A model generated the notes under the pieces. The model was not told where the DNA came from. It made no database searches and worked only from the letters and a program-made list of their open reading frames with translations. The position numbers were made by a program, and so were the translations under genes. From Salinimonas chungwhensis DSM 16280 (lineage in GTDB: Bacteria > Pseudomonadota > Gammaproteobacteria > Enterobacterales > Alteromonadaceae), in assembly GCF_000378185.1 (NCBI RefSeq), contig NZ_KB899378.1, positions 186,001 to 250,000 on the forward strand: a DNA stretch of 64,000 bases. Direction: 5' to 3'. This document shows, piece by piece, positions 43,319-52,774 of this stretch (position 1 is its first letter; each line of letters starts with the position of its first letter).

Positions 43319-45841
43319 TTAAAAACTGGCGCGAACGCCTACCGTTAGGTTACGGCCAGGTAACGGCGCCTGATCCTTTAAAAAAGAGGTATGTACTCTG
43401 GCTTCTTCATCAAACAGATTGTCGGCATTGGCGAAAAATACCCAATCAGTACCGTTGCCCAGGATCTCGTATTCTACGCTGGCATTAACCATCGTGTAGC
43501 TGTCAGTAACGGTTTCAAAGGGTGCCACCTGGTCCTGCTCGTCGTTAAATGTAAATCCGACGTCTGCCCGCAACTGCTGATGCTCATAAGACAATGTAGA
43601 GCCGACCCGCAGCGGAGGAATTCGTGGTAAGTCCTGATTATCCAGCTTGGCCCGGATCATGTCTCCGAATACTTCCAGGCGCCACTGGGTATCCAGATTG
43701 ACGTACATTTGCGCTTCCATACCGTAGATATCGGCATCGGCTTGTCTGAAACTGAATACCGGCAGACCTTCTTCATGGCCTTCACTATCTTCTTCGTGAC
43801 CAGCGTCATGATCGTCACCGTGCTCATCTGCCGGGCCATGCTCCTCTTCATGCTCGGCGTGTCCTGCTCCGGCTACCAACCCGGTGGCGCTTTGATAAAT
43901 ATAGTCGTCGGCCTGATTATAGAAAAACGATACCGTATACCCCCACTCACCGGTGTATTTGCGGAACGTTAGATCCAGATTATTACTTACTTCTTCGGCT
44001 ACCGGCTGAAGCTGATTAGCGATGTCGCCATCCTCTTCCAGGTCGTATACCAGCCCAACCTCATAGGTTTGGGTCGCCAGATGCTGACCGCCGGCAAACA
44101 GTTCCTGCAAGCTGGGCGCGCGTTCGTTTCGCGAAGCAGTAAATGCTACAGCATAACCGTCTTCGTATTCCCAGTTGAAACCTGCAGAAAACGACGTTGA
44201 GGTAAAATCATAATCGTCAAAAGAGAATGATTGCATAGCCACTTCGTTATGCTCTTCAGCGTGTTCTTCATGGTCAGCCTCATGTTCATCATGATGCGTT
44301 TCTTCGGCATGTCCGGTATTCAGATCAAGCTGCGTATCGGCGGCTGAATATTGTGTTTTTTCGACTCGGGCACCTGCTTCCACGGTCAGGTTACCAAAAC
44401 GCTTTTGCTCAACGAGAAACAGCGCCAGGGTGTCGGTTTCCGTGGGCGGAGTGAAAGCTTCCGCGCCCACGGCAGAATAGTCACTGGTACTGCCCTGCAC
44501 GCCCACTACTCCATGCCAGCCATCAACTTTTATGTGATCAGCAGTTACGCGCAGATTAGTACTTTCATTGGTAAACCGGGTGCCGGTCATACCGCCTTCC
44601 AGTTCGACGTGTTCATAGTCGGTATGCGCCACTCCGAATTTAATATTATTCAAAATGCGGATGGGCGAGTGCCATTCACCGGCTACCTGGTAGCGCGTCA
44701 TATCCACATCTATCCGGGTACCCGCTTCATCGCTGTCGGTATGTTCATCCATTTCATCATGGTCTGCATGCTCTTCTTCATGATCGCCTGCGTGATCATC
44801 ATGTTCATCATCATGGGCCTCATGATGATGATGACCGGGGACACCGTATTGGTTGTCCAGCTTTTCTACCGCAAAACCAATGAACCCTTCGTCCTGAATA
44901 TAGCTGAGACCGCCGGTAAAGTTAGTGGTATCCATCTGGCTATTTTCCAGCACTCCGCGTGGTTCGTCGCCATCTGGATTGACCGAAGCATAGCCGGGAA
45001 TATCCACATTGTCCGTGTTTCTTTTAAAGCCATCTGCATGATAAGCAATATCTCCGCTTGCACCAGTGACATCTACCTTGCCATAACGACCATTATCCAC
45101 CGTGGAATAACGAACCTCGGCTTCACCTTCTAGCCCAACTGGCTTGCGTGATGGAATACGCCTGTCGACAACATTGACCACACCACCGATGGCGCCACTG
45201 CCGTACTGCAGTGTGGCCGGTCCACGCAGGATTTCTACCTGCGTTGCACTGGACGTGCTGGTAGCTACATTGTGATCCGGACCAATGCGCGATACATCGG
45301 ATACATCAAGGCCGTTTTGCACGATTTTAACTCTGGGCCCGTCGTTCCCCCGAATAACAGGACTGCTGGAAACCGGTCCGAAATAAGTACTGTGGACCCC
45401 TGGCGTATTATTCAGTGTTGCGCCCAGCGTAGGCGCCTGCTTGCGACTGAGTTCATCTTTATTTAATACAGTAACTGGCGTGACAGACTCAAGTACCGAG
45501 GTTTGCATGGCCGAGGCCGTTACCACTATATTTTCCACAGAGGCAGGTAAAAGCGTAAAATTGACTTCCGGGTTTCCGGAGATAGGACCCAGATCTTTAT
45601 CACCATGAAGATAGTTCTGTGAGGATACATGAATATGTACATCTTCTACCGGCACATTATAGAGGGTATAGCGGCCCTGCTCATCGGTAAGTACGGTTTT
45701 ACGGGAACCTTCAACCGAAACTTCAGCCCCCGCAACAGGGTTTCCCTTGTCATCCATCACCTGGCCGGTAACATTGTTGGCCAGGGCGGCGCCGGAGAAC
45801 GCGGACAGTATAGTTGCTGCAAGCAGTGAACGTGTGAACAT
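43319..45841 (-). CDS. TonB-dependent receptor with metal-binding loops, ZnuD-like
   Basis: An 840-residue outer membrane receptor. Signal peptide 1-21; residues about 22-100 form a carboxypeptidase-regulatory-like beta domain (GQVMDDKGNPVAGAEVSVEG); the Ton box region is ENIVVTAS at 103-110; the plug contains VIRGNDGPRVKIVQNGLDV and VEILRGPATLQYGSGAIGGV. Three barrel loops are dominated by His, Asp and Glu: about 337-369, 511-531 and 661-692. The same combination is seen in Neisseria ZnuD, a zinc importer, and upstream lies a near-perfect Zur site. The C-terminus ends in LTVGVRASF, an aromatic terminal strand. Zinc uptake is therefore the best hypothesis; other divalent metals remain possible. 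Confidence 0.9.
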   Translation of the reverse strand: MFTRSLLAATILSAFSGAALANNVTGQVMDDKGNPVAGAEVSVEGSRKTVLTDEQGRYTLYNVPVEDVHIHVSSQNYLHGDKDLGPISGNPEVNFTLLPASVENIVVTASAMQTSVLESVTPVTVLNKDELSRKQAPTLGATLNNTPGVHSTYFGPVSSSPVIRGNDGPRVKIVQNGLDVSDVSRIGPDHNVATSTSSATQVEILRGPATLQYGSGAIGGVVNVVDRRIPSRKPVGLEGEAEVRYSTVDNGRYGKVDVTGASGDIAYHADGFKRNTDNVDIPGYASVNPDGDEPRGVLENSQMDTTNFTGGLSYIQDEGFIGFAVEKLDNQYGVPGHHHHEAHDDEHDDHAGDHEEEHADHDEMDEHTDSDEAGTRIDVDMTRYQVAGEWHSPIRILNNIKFGVAHTDYEHVELEGGMTGTRFTNESTNLRVTADHIKVDGWHGVVGVQGSTSDYSAVGAEAFTPPTETDTLALFLVEQKRFGNLTVEAGARVEKTQYSAADTQLDLNTGHAEETHHDEHEADHEEHAEEHNEVAMQSFSFDDYDFTSTSFSAGFNWEYEDGYAVAFTASRNERAPSLQELFAGGQHLATQTYEVGLVYDLEEDGDIANQLQPVAEEVSNNLDLTFRKYTGEWGYTVSFFYNQADDYIYQSATGLVAGAGHAEHEEEHGPADEHGDDHDAGHEEDSEGHEEGLPVFSFRQADADIYGMEAQMYVNLDTQWRLEVFGDMIRAKLDNQDLPRIPPLRVGSTLSYEHQQLRADVGFTFNDEQDQVAPFETVTDSYTMVNASVEYEILGNGTDWVFFANADNLFDEEARVHTSFLKDQAPLPGRNLTVGVRASF

Positions 45842-45870
45842 CGAACGACCTTTAATTAATTATAGTGACT

Positions 45871-45889
45871 AATGTTATGTTATAACATT
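45871..45889. promoter_or_regulatory. Zur operator
   Basis: AATGTTATGTTATAACATT at 45871-45889, a 9-1-9 inverted repeat with one imperfect pair, matching the gammaproteobacterial Zur consensus (AATGTTATA-N-TATAACATT). It is 29 bases upstream of the receptor start, where a repressor would block transcription under zinc sufficiency. Confidence 0.75.
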
Positions 45890-46031
45890 TTTGCTGCTTT
45901 AACTGACAAAGTCAATGGCTGATGAGCGCGAATAAATGCAACCTGTCAGACAGTTGGATAACTGAAAATACGATGTTTGGAAAAAAAGAGTGAGCAGTAG
46001 CGGCTATGCAGAATAGCAAAAGAAGGTAAGT

Positions 46032-47009
46032 TCAGGCGTTGCCAACGGGAAAGTTTAAAACCTGAGCAATATGAGTAGCCCCCGTCTTGAGCATCAGCAA
46101 TCTGTCGATGCCGAGCGCCACCCCCGCACAATCAGGCAGCCCGTGTTCCAGTGCGCTCAAAAAGAGCGCATCAACCGGAATCTCGGGATAACCCATTTGC
46201 CGGCGGATCTCGTTATCACGCTCAAATCGCTGGCGTTGTTCACGGGCATCAGCAAGCTCAAAAAAGCCGTTAGCCAGCTCCGCCCCCCGGAAATAAACCT
46301 CGAATCTATCGGCTGTGCGCGGATCGTGCTGGCTGACTCTGGCCAAAGCTGCCTGACTTGCCGGAAATCCATACACAAAGCAGGGTCGCTCCTTACCGAG
46401 TAGTGGCTCTACTGCAACTGAGAAAAGAAGCTGCAAAATGTCATCGTTATTCAGGGTTTCCGGATTATCAATATCAATTTTATGGGTTTGCAAAGTGTTG
46501 ATCAGTGACTGACGGTCCGCCGCGAGCGGATCAATTCCCCCATGGCTTTGCATAGCTTGCTGATAAGTGATTCGCTGTCCAACCGACGTACCAAGCGTTT
46601 GTTGTAGCAAAGCATCTACTTCGTCCATCAGCATATGGTGAGTAAAACCCGGACGGTACCATTCGAGCATGGTGAATTCTGGATTGTGCCAGCGCCCGGC
46701 ACTTTCATGCCTGAAAGCTTTCCCTATTTGGTAAATGGGCCCGCTTTGTGCGCATAACAGGCGTTTCATGGCATATTCAGGTGAGGTTTGTAAATATAGC
46801 TGCTGAGACTTGCCGGTGTCGCTGTGCGCAAAACAAGTCTGAAATGCCTGTAAATGAACATCGGTAACCGACCCATGACTGAGTATGGGCGTGTCTACTT
46901 CCAGTACATTACGCTGATAGAAAAACTCGCGAATGGCGCGCAGCAGTTGCGCTCTGGCCTGGCGGGCATGTTGTGTGGCGGTAGGCTGCCACGGTATGGG
47001 TGATGTCAT
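46032..47009 (-). CDS. epmA: EF-P (R)-beta-lysine ligase EpmA
   Basis: A 325-residue protein resembling the catalytic core of class II lysyl-tRNA synthetase without the anticodon domain. It shows NVLEVDTPILSHGSVTDVH, YLQTSPEYAMKRLL, IYQIGKAFRHESAGRWHNPEFTMLEWYRP (residues about 101-129, motif 2) and GVALGIDRLLML near the C-terminus (motif 3). It attaches (R)-beta-lysine to elongation factor P. It lies 56 bases downstream of efp on the same strand, with epmB divergent from efp, so the whole modification set is within 2.7 kb. Confidence 0.94.
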   Translation of the reverse strand: MTSPIPWQPTATQHARQARAQLLRAIREFFYQRNVLEVDTPILSHGSVTDVHLQAFQTCFAHSDTGKSQQLYLQTSPEYAMKRLLCAQSGPIYQIGKAFRHESAGRWHNPEFTMLEWYRPGFTHHMLMDEVDALLQQTLGTSVGQRITYQQAMQSHGGIDPLAADRQSLINTLQTHKIDIDNPETLNNDDILQLLFSVAVEPLLGKERPCFVYGFPASQAALARVSQHDPRTADRFEVYFRGAELANGFFELADAREQRQRFERDNEIRRQMGYPEIPVDALFLSALEHGLPDCAGVALGIDRLLMLKTGATHIAQVLNFPVGNA

Positions 47010-47065
47010 TGGCTAAACCCCAGGATAAAGGCGATCACGCATTACGGACCGCCGCCTGGATACTA

Positions 47066-47635
47066 CTATTTTTGAACGCGAGAGACATACTCACCAGAAC
47101 GGGTATCGACCTTGATCACCTCACCCGTTTGAACAAACAAAGGAACCCGAACCACCGCGCCGGTGCTCAGTGTCGCTGGCTTACCACCTGTACCGGCAGT
47201 GTCACCTTTAAGACCCGGATCTGTTTCAGTGATTTCCAGCTCTACAAAATTAGGCGGGGTAACAGTAATCGGCGTGCCATTCCACAGAGTAATGGTGCAC
47301 ATATCGTTTTCGACTAACCATTTAAGATTATCCCCCACCGCTTTTTCGTCAGCGGCGATTTGTTCGAATGTATCATTATTCATAAAGTGATAGAATTCGC
47401 CATCGGTGTACAAGTACGCCAGTTCGGTGTCCAGAACGTCGGCGCTTTCAACGGTTTCGCCCGAGCGAAACGTTTTTTCCAGTACTTTATTAGAAATCAG
47501 CTTACGAAGTTTTACTCGGTTAAACGCCTGGCCTTTACCGGGCTTTACGTACTCGTTTTCTAAAATGTTACAAGGCTCGCCGTCCAACATAATTTTCAGG
47601 CCACCTTTGAATTCGTTGGTGCTGTAATTAGCCAT
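47066..47635 (-). CDS. efp: elongation factor P
   Basis: A 189-residue protein, the normal EF-P length, starting at ATG 47635 ([12 protein letters not shown]); an upstream frame extension overlaps epmB and is rejected. The loop [13 protein letters not shown] places Lys34 for beta-lysylation by EpmA/EpmB, followed by FNRVKLR. Domains II and III end in the typical [24 protein letters not shown] region (about 143-166) and [20 protein letters not shown] relieves ribosome stalling at polyproline stretches. Divergent from epmB with only 30 bases between starts, so the promoters must overlap. Confidence 0.97.
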   Translation of the reverse strand: MANYSTNEFKGGLKIMLDGEPCNILENEYVKPGKGQAFNRVKLRKLISNKVLEKTFRSGETVESADVLDTELAYLYTDGEFYHFMNNDTFEQIAADEKAVGDNLKWLVENDMCTITLWNGTPITVTPPNFVELEITETDPGLKGDTAGTGGKPATLSTGAVVRVPLFVQTGEVIKVDTRSGEYVSRVQK

Positions 47636-47665
47636 AAATCCCCTGTCAAAACATAAGGTGTAAAA

Positions 47666-48703
47666 ATGCAAGTGGCGCAAATAATACCTAAAAAAGCGGT
47701 GACTGTAGAGCATAACTGGCAAAAAGAGTTAGCGATGAGCTTCACCGATCCGTTAAAGCTGCTTGAATACCTGAATCTTGAAGTCGATAAGCTCGGCCAT
47801 CACGGCGATGCCAGGCGACTATTTCCCCTTCGCGTACCTCGCCATTTTGCTTCTTTGATGGAAAAAGGTAACTGGCAGGATCCACTCTTACAGCAGGTCA
47901 TGCCGCTGGACAGTGAATTCATCCACACACCGGGCTTCAGTGATGATCCGCTGGAAGAACATGACACTGCCGCCAAGGGGTTGCTGCATAAATATCAAAG
48001 TCGGGTATTGTTTATTGTCCGTGGTGGCTGTGCAGTCAATTGCCGGTATTGTTTTCGGCGCCATTTTCCTTATGGCGATAACGCGGTGAACCGGCGTCAG
48101 TGGGAGGATGCGTTAGCGTACATCCGGCAGCATCCAGAGGTAAATGAGGTTATCTATTCAGGCGGCGACCCGCTCATGGCTAAAGACGACTTTTTACACT
48201 GGCTTACTGAGCAGGTAGCAGCGCTGCCGCAAATCACACGTTTGCGTATCCATTCCCGTTTACCGGTCGTAATGCCACAGCGGATTGATGATGCCCTCGT
48301 CAGCTGGCTTACCAGCACCCGTTTAAACATGGTACTGGTGCTTCATATTAATCATGCCAATGAAATTAGTCCGGCATTAGCAGAGCGTCTGCACGTGCTG
48401 CGAAAGGCGGGAGTGACATTATTGAATCAGGGAGTCTTATTAAAGGGGATAAATGATAGCGCGGACACGCAGGTGGCGCTCAGTGAAGCATTATTTGAGG
48501 CTGGCATACTGCCTTATTATCTGTTTATGTTGGATAAGGTTCAGGGTGCAGCGCATTTTGATGTCAGCGAAACCCAGGCAAGAGACATTGTCCGACAGAT
48601 GATAAAGCGTTTACCGGGCTACCTGGTCCCTACCCTCGCTCGGGAGATTGGCGGGCAACCCGGTAAAACGCCTGTGGATTTGCATCTGCAGCCAGTCGGT
48701 TAA
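47666..48703 (+). CDS. epmB: EF-P beta-lysylation protein EpmB (lysine 2,3-aminomutase)
   Basis: A 345-residue radical SAM enzyme. The cluster motif CAVNCRYC is at 122-129 (CxxxCxxC), followed by [20 protein letters not shown] is the SAM-binding glycine motif and [10 protein letters not shown] carries the PLP-binding lysine. It converts lysine to (R)-beta-lysine for EpmA. Length matches E. coli EpmB (342). Its last 4 bases overlap the end of the opposite-strand YjfB-like gene. Confidence 0.95.
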   Translation: MQVAQIIPKKAVTVEHNWQKELAMSFTDPLKLLEYLNLEVDKLGHHGDARRLFPLRVPRHFASLMEKGNWQDPLLQQVMPLDSEFIHTPGFSDDPLEEHDTAAKGLLHKYQSRVLFIVRGGCAVNCRYCFRRHFPYGDNAVNRRQWEDALAYIRQHPEVNEVIYSGGDPLMAKDDFLHWLTEQVAALPQITRLRIHSRLPVVMPQRIDDALVSWLTSTRLNMVLVLHINHANEISPALAERLHVLRKAGVTLLNQGVLLKGINDSADTQVALSEALFEAGILPYYLFMLDKVQGAAHFDVSETQARDIVRQMIKRLPGYLVPTLAREIGGQPGKTPVDLHLQPVG

Positions 48704-48894
48704 GCGTAGGTATTTACCGTGGCGCCCAGAGACGGATTAGCCGAGACAGGTGCAGGCGAGACAGCGGCGGCTGACTCGAGCAGCTTAAGCGACGCCTGAC
48801 CTTCCTGTTGCTGCTGGTTTTTAGCCATTTTTAACGACGCAATTTCAAGCGCCGCCCCCGTTGTTAATGAGGCGCTTGCCCCTTGTATACTCAT
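48700..48894 (-). CDS. YjfB family putative motility protein
   Basis: A 64-residue protein. GASASLTTGAALEIASLKMAKNQQQQEGQASLKLLESA (about 5-42) matches the small YjfB_motility family (PF14070), which is found near flagellar or motility genes in some bacteria; the function is unknown. The RBS AAGGA is 7 bases before the ATG. Its 3' end overlaps epmB by 4 bases in opposite orientation. No flagellar genes are in this window. Confidence 0.75.
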   Translation of the reverse strand: MSIQGASASLTTGAALEIASLKMAKNQQQQEGQASLKLLESAAAVSPAPVSANPSLGATVNTYA

Positions 48895-49006
48895 ACCACC
48901 GTCCTTATGTTGCTTGTCGCAACATTAAAAAGCAGGCAAAATTGCCGGCTTCACATGGCTATCGGCCAGTGTCGTCTATTCTTTAACCTAACTCCAAAGG
49001 GCCATC

Positions 49007-49315
49007 ATGCAAACGGTTCACGCACAACTCCAGGAAACAATTCAAACGCTTTACCGTAAAGCAGTGGATGCTGACAATAAGCTTGACCAGTTACAACAAG
49101 CGCAGCAGGGCAAGTTTGCTGCCATTTTTAGTCAGGACAGTGGTTTCAGAAGTCATTCGAAACGCTTTACGCCCTATGTCCAGGAAATTACTGAAGACTG
49201 GCAACAGCTCAAAGATATGGATGAAGAAAGTGCCAGGCAGGCTCTGCCAGCGCTGGTTGCAAAACTGCAGCTGGCCCTGGAGACGGTAACTAAGTTCCAA
49301 CAATCATTAAAGTAG
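49007..49315 (+). CDS. small helical protein, possibly PriC-like
   Basis: A 102-residue, entirely helical, Gln-rich protein. The spacing of F, F, Y and L in GKFAAIFSQDSGFRSHSKRFTPYVQEITEDWQQL is reminiscent of the first half of primosomal protein PriC (F..LF........Y..E......L), and the N-terminal LQETIQTLYRKA also fits; but it is much shorter than E. coli PriC (175 residues). The identity is a guess. The RBS is weak. Its stop codon directly abuts the stop of the convergent hypothetical gene (49315/49316). Confidence 0.6.
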   Translation: MQTVHAQLQETIQTLYRKAVDADNKLDQLQQAQQGKFAAIFSQDSGFRSHSKRFTPYVQEITEDWQQLKDMDEESARQALPALVAKLQLALETVTKFQQSLK

Positions 49316-50611
49316 TCAGTCGCTACCAGCTGCTTCACCATAAAACGGCATCTGGGCCAGTCGGGCCCGGATCTGCCTGACTTCTTCAAGGTATGCCTCA
49401 CTGTCCACCTTTTCGTAACGGCGATTAAATTCTCGTTTCGAAAGGCCCTCCACAACGCCTTTTATGGCGGGCATATAAAGACTTTCATCAGCAGCTGTGG
49501 CCAGTGTTTGCTGCGCGCTGGCCGCGGTATCCGGGTTGGCCAGAACTTTGGCCATTTCCACCCCTGCCAGGTCAGCGGTAAGGTCGACAAAACTATATCC
49601 AGATCCCCCCCGGCCTCTGTCCATCAGTTCCTTAAATTCACCAATGGCTACTGTCACTTCCTGCTCACTAAGCATTTTAAGAGCCGCTGAAATAATGAAA
49701 TGTTTGGATAAATCACTACGCCCGCGCAACAATACTGAGCCCACGGGTTTTGGCGGCTGGTCATAATCCAACAGCACATCCCCTACCAGGTTGGCGATAC
49801 GGTGATGACCGATAAAAATAGCTAACGCTAAAACAGCAGCTTTATTATGTTGAACCACCGTCTCCTGCGTACTGTTTTCGCTGGCCCGGGCCATCACCCT
49901 ATTAAGGTATGTATTAAATGGCTGTGACTGTTTCTTTGCAGCAATGTCCTGCGTTGCCAGATAGCGCAAATACTCCTTAGTCATTACTGTCAGCTCATCC
50001 GGTTCATCCTGCTCAAAACCGCTACGAATTTGGTTGAGCTGTTGTAAGAAAGGCTCCATGGGACGAACCGTTACTGCCACCTGGCCGTCAGTCATTGCTA
50101 CGTTAGTTATCTGACGACGGGCCTGGGTGCCTATATCACTATCAGTGTAAACATTGAGCGCGGATTCCACAATGCCTACGGCAAATGCACCAGGGATATA
50201 TAAGCTGCCAATACGGACATGGGAGATAGCCAGCTTGTCAGCCGGCAGCACTTCAATTTCAATATTCAGATATGCAGTCGTTACTATCGCGGGAACGGCC
50301 ACACTGGCGCTGATAAAACCAGACTCAGAACGAATACGGGTGGTGCCGTGTATATAAGGAGCTGCGCGTTGTACAAAACCAATCAGGCTTTCAACTTGTT
50401 GCTCACTTACCGTGATTACATGCGTCTTCTGCCGCTGGTTGATACTTTGCCGCACCTGCGACAGCAGCGCTTTGACGGTGTCAGCATCGGCGATTTGCTC
50501 TGACGCATTGGCCTTCACAGACGGCTGCGTATCAAGTACCAGCACCACCAGAAGTACAACTGTCGCCAACAGACCTGTGACAATAGCACCTAACACACGA
50601 ATAACAGACAA
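49316..50611 (-). CDS. hypothetical membrane-anchored protein
   Basis: A 431-residue protein I do not recognise at family level. Residues 5-27 are one membrane segment, with the remainder probably periplasmic. Noteworthy parts are FPSxx-free helical stretches, QHNKAAVLALAIFIGHHRIANLVGDVL (about 255-281), HFIISAALKMLSEQEVTVAIGEFKELMD (about 311-338) and the Gly-rich DRGRGGSGYSFVDLTADLAG (about 338-357) that looks like a conserved functional site; a related GGSGFSF...D..A.RAG pattern occurs in many proteobacterial proteins of unknown role. It is a single gene on -, with no partner that would suggest function. Confidence 0.8.
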   Translation of the reverse strand: MSVIRVLGAIVTGLLATVVLLVVLVLDTQPSVKANASEQIADADTVKALLSQVRQSINQRQKTHVITVSEQQVESLIGFVQRAAPYIHGTTRIRSESGFISASVAVPAIVTTAYLNIEIEVLPADKLAISHVRIGSLYIPGAFAVGIVESALNVYTDSDIGTQARRQITNVAMTDGQVAVTVRPMEPFLQQLNQIRSGFEQDEPDELTVMTKEYLRYLATQDIAAKKQSQPFNTYLNRVMARASENSTQETVVQHNKAAVLALAIFIGHHRIANLVGDVLLDYDQPPKPVGSVLLRGRSDLSKHFIISAALKMLSEQEVTVAIGEFKELMDRGRGGSGYSFVDLTADLAGVEMAKVLANPDTAASAQQTLATAADESLYMPAIKGVVEGLSKREFNRRYEKVDSEAYLEEVRQIRARLAQMPFYGEAAGSD

Positions 50612-50699
50612 GCTATATAACCTACTTAATTATGAGAACGCGTATTTTTGGCCATCCGACGCTCAAATTCAATGTAATTTAAGCGTTTACCTTATTATT

Positions 50700-51374
50700 T
50701 CAGATAAGCTCGGCGTCCAGCCACTGGCTCAGAGAGGAATAAGAGGCGGTGGCTGTCTCAAAATGATGTGCGGCAGACTGCGCGGTGGGGATCACCACAC
50801 AGGGAACACCCGCCGCCACTGCAGAGTGCATTCCATGCATCGTATCTTCCACTGCAACTGCCTGGCCAGCCAAAACACCCGCCATTTTCAACGCCTTTGC
50901 ATAGCTTTCGGGGGCAGGCTTGCTGTGAGTAACATCTTCTACGCTGACGATAACATCAAAATAATCATTGAGGTTGTACTGACTTAACGTTTGCGATACC
51001 GCCAGCTGACTGCCCCCGGTAACCACACCCAGTTTGTACCCTGCGTCATAACAACGAGTGATAGCCGCTTGTGCATCGTCAATAAGTGGAAAAGCCTGGT
51101 CGGACAAATAGGCCCTGGTGAGCTGGTGTTTCTGTGTTGCCAGCGTTTCTGGTGACACGGTGAGTTTGAAATGTTCGACCACATCAATAGCATTTTGCGC
51201 CACTGGCATGCCCACCATTTCAGCGTTGTGAAACGACTCGGTAAGCGTAATATCGTATTGCTTTAATAAGTTTACCCAAAGACTGAAATGCACAGCCTCT
51301 GAATCAACCAGCGTACCATCATGGTCAAACAGGATGACCCGGGTATCGTCAGACAAAGCGTGTTTTTCGATCAA
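50700..51374 (-). CDS. HAD family hydrolase (beta-phosphoglucomutase-like)
   Basis: A 224-residue phosphohydrolase. HAD motifs: FDHDGTLVDSE (motif I), VVTGGS (II), SKPAPESY with the motif III Lys, and AVEDTMHGMHSAVAAG (IV). The cap domain is inserted after motif I, so it is subclass I, as in beta-phosphoglucomutase or phosphoglycolate phosphatase. The substrate, probably a sugar or glycolate phosphate, is not readable. Divergent from the following diguanylate cyclase. Confidence 0.9.
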   Translation of the reverse strand: MIEKHALSDDTRVILFDHDGTLVDSEAVHFSLWVNLLKQYDITLTESFHNAEMVGMPVAQNAIDVVEHFKLTVSPETLATQKHQLTRAYLSDQAFPLIDDAQAAITRCYDAGYKLGVVTGGSQLAVSQTLSQYNLNDYFDVIVSVEDVTHSKPAPESYAKALKMAGVLAGQAVAVEDTMHGMHSAVAAGVPCVVIPTAQSAAHHFETATASYSSLSQWLDAELI

Positions 51375-51550
51375 TGTATTTTTCCTGTGGAGCGACTGGT
51401 GCGTTTCTATACGTCGTTTTTTTATAAAAGCAGCTAAGTCGCCCTGGTAGGTGACTTTAGCCAGCGTTTTGATGTATAGTAACGCCGCTTATTGCGCTGT
51501 AATAAAATTTAAATTAGCTTGCATTCTGGGTTTTTGGCAAAGGATTTGTC

Positions 51551-52774
51551 TTGTTAGATACGTTTACCCTTTTAGTTTGTACCACCCTTATCAACGCGAT
51601 GATGATTGTTACTTTAATCGCGTTGTATCAGACCAGTTCATCACAACGATCGATTCTCGACTGGCTGGGGGGCATATCCTGTTTCTTTGGTTCGAATACC
51701 GTAGGCATCATTTTATCGCTCACATCGTATGAGCAGTGGCTGTTACCAGCACTGGCCAATACATTGTTCGTCGCCGGTAACGGGCTCATCTTAAGCGGCA
51801 TCTGCCGTTATTTGCATAATCGCTCCGTCCATAAGCTGGTTGTACTAGTGGCCTCTGCTACATTCTTTGCTCACCTTTTTTCTTTTGTTCAGCAAAATGT
51901 GGAAAATCGCAGTCTGGTGGTCTACCCGCTGATTATCGCCCTGTGCGGTGCAGCCGCTGTTTTGCTGGGCCGCCGCCAGTGGAAGTCACATACTACGGGC
52001 TTGCTTCCGCTGACTATTGTTATTGCTGTTTTTACATTGCAACTGGCGGCACGCTTTATCGCGCTGGCAATGGACAAACTGGATATACCGATATTCAGTA
52101 ACAGTTTTATCATTAACTCCGGTATGTTGTTTCTGATGCTTTATGTTATGGCGCTGGCCATGAGTATGGCCTACCTTATCAATTGGGCCCGGGAACAAAA
52201 TTTAAAACAGATGTCTCAGACGGATACCCTGACGGGGTGGCTGAATCGTCGGGCATTTACTTCTAAAATGCCCGCACTGTTTGATAGTACACAGAGGCAA
52301 CTGCACCCACTGGCATGTATTGTCCTGGATATTGATTTTTTCAAGCAGGTGAATGATAACTACGGTCACGCCATGGGAGATGAGGTGTTGATTCATGTCA
52401 GCCACGAAGTACGTAAAGTCACCCGCGACTGTGAATATCACTTTCGAATGGGCGGCGAAGAGTTTGTTTTATTATTGCCAGATTGCGATGAAAACCAGGC
52501 CTTGCGTGTCGCTGAGCGAGTACGTGTAGCAGTAGAGAGTTCACCCTATGTACATGATGGCGGAGAGCTTTACTGTTCGGTGAGCCTGGGTGTGGCGGTA
52601 ATGCCCGCACCCGCTTGTGACGATTGGGATCGATTACTGCAAGAGGCCGATAATGCGCTTTACCAGGCGAAGGCCTCGGGCCGCAATACCACCTGCTTGA
52701 ATACTGTTGAATCGGTGAAAAGCCCCGCGGCCAACTGTCAGAACTATGAAGAAAGTAAGAATTTATCCGCCTGA
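51551..52774 (+). CDS. membrane-bound diguanylate cyclase
   Basis: A 407-residue protein starting at TTG 51551 with AAGGA 7 bases upstream; the next ATG would remove part of the first membrane helix. Residues about 5-210 contain six membrane segments forming an uncharacterised sensor, and residues about 215-385 are a GGDEF domain with LTGWLNRRAFTSKM, LDIDFFKQVNDNYGH and GGEEF at 301-305. Ahead of it RDCE replaces the usual RxxD inhibitory site. It should synthesise c-di-GMP at the membrane. Its last 31 bases overlap the end of the opposite-strand phytochrome gene. Confidence 0.92.
   Translation: MLDTFTLLVCTTLINAMMIVTLIALYQTSSSQRSILDWLGGISCFFGSNTVGIILSLTSYEQWLLPALANTLFVAGNGLILSGICRYLHNRSVHKLVVLVASATFFAHLFSFVQQNVENRSLVVYPLIIALCGAAAVLLGRRQWKSHTTGLLPLTIVIAVFTLQLAARFIALAMDKLDIPIFSNSFIINSGMLFLMLYVMALAMSMAYLINWAREQNLKQMSQTDTLTGWLNRRAFTSKMPALFDSTQRQLHPLACIVLDIDFFKQVNDNYGHAMGDEVLIHVSHEVRKVTRDCEYHFRMGGEEFVLLLPDCDENQALRVAERVRVAVESSPYVHDGGELYCSVSLGVAVMPAPACDDWDRLLQEADNALYQAKASGRNTTCLNTVESVKSPAANCQNYEESKNLSA

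Noticed and set aside
44351..45133. 260-codon frame on + inside the zinc receptor gene
   Set aside because: Shadow of the receptor frame; the His-rich coding sequence keeps the opposite strand open. The receptor has clear plug and barrel motifs.
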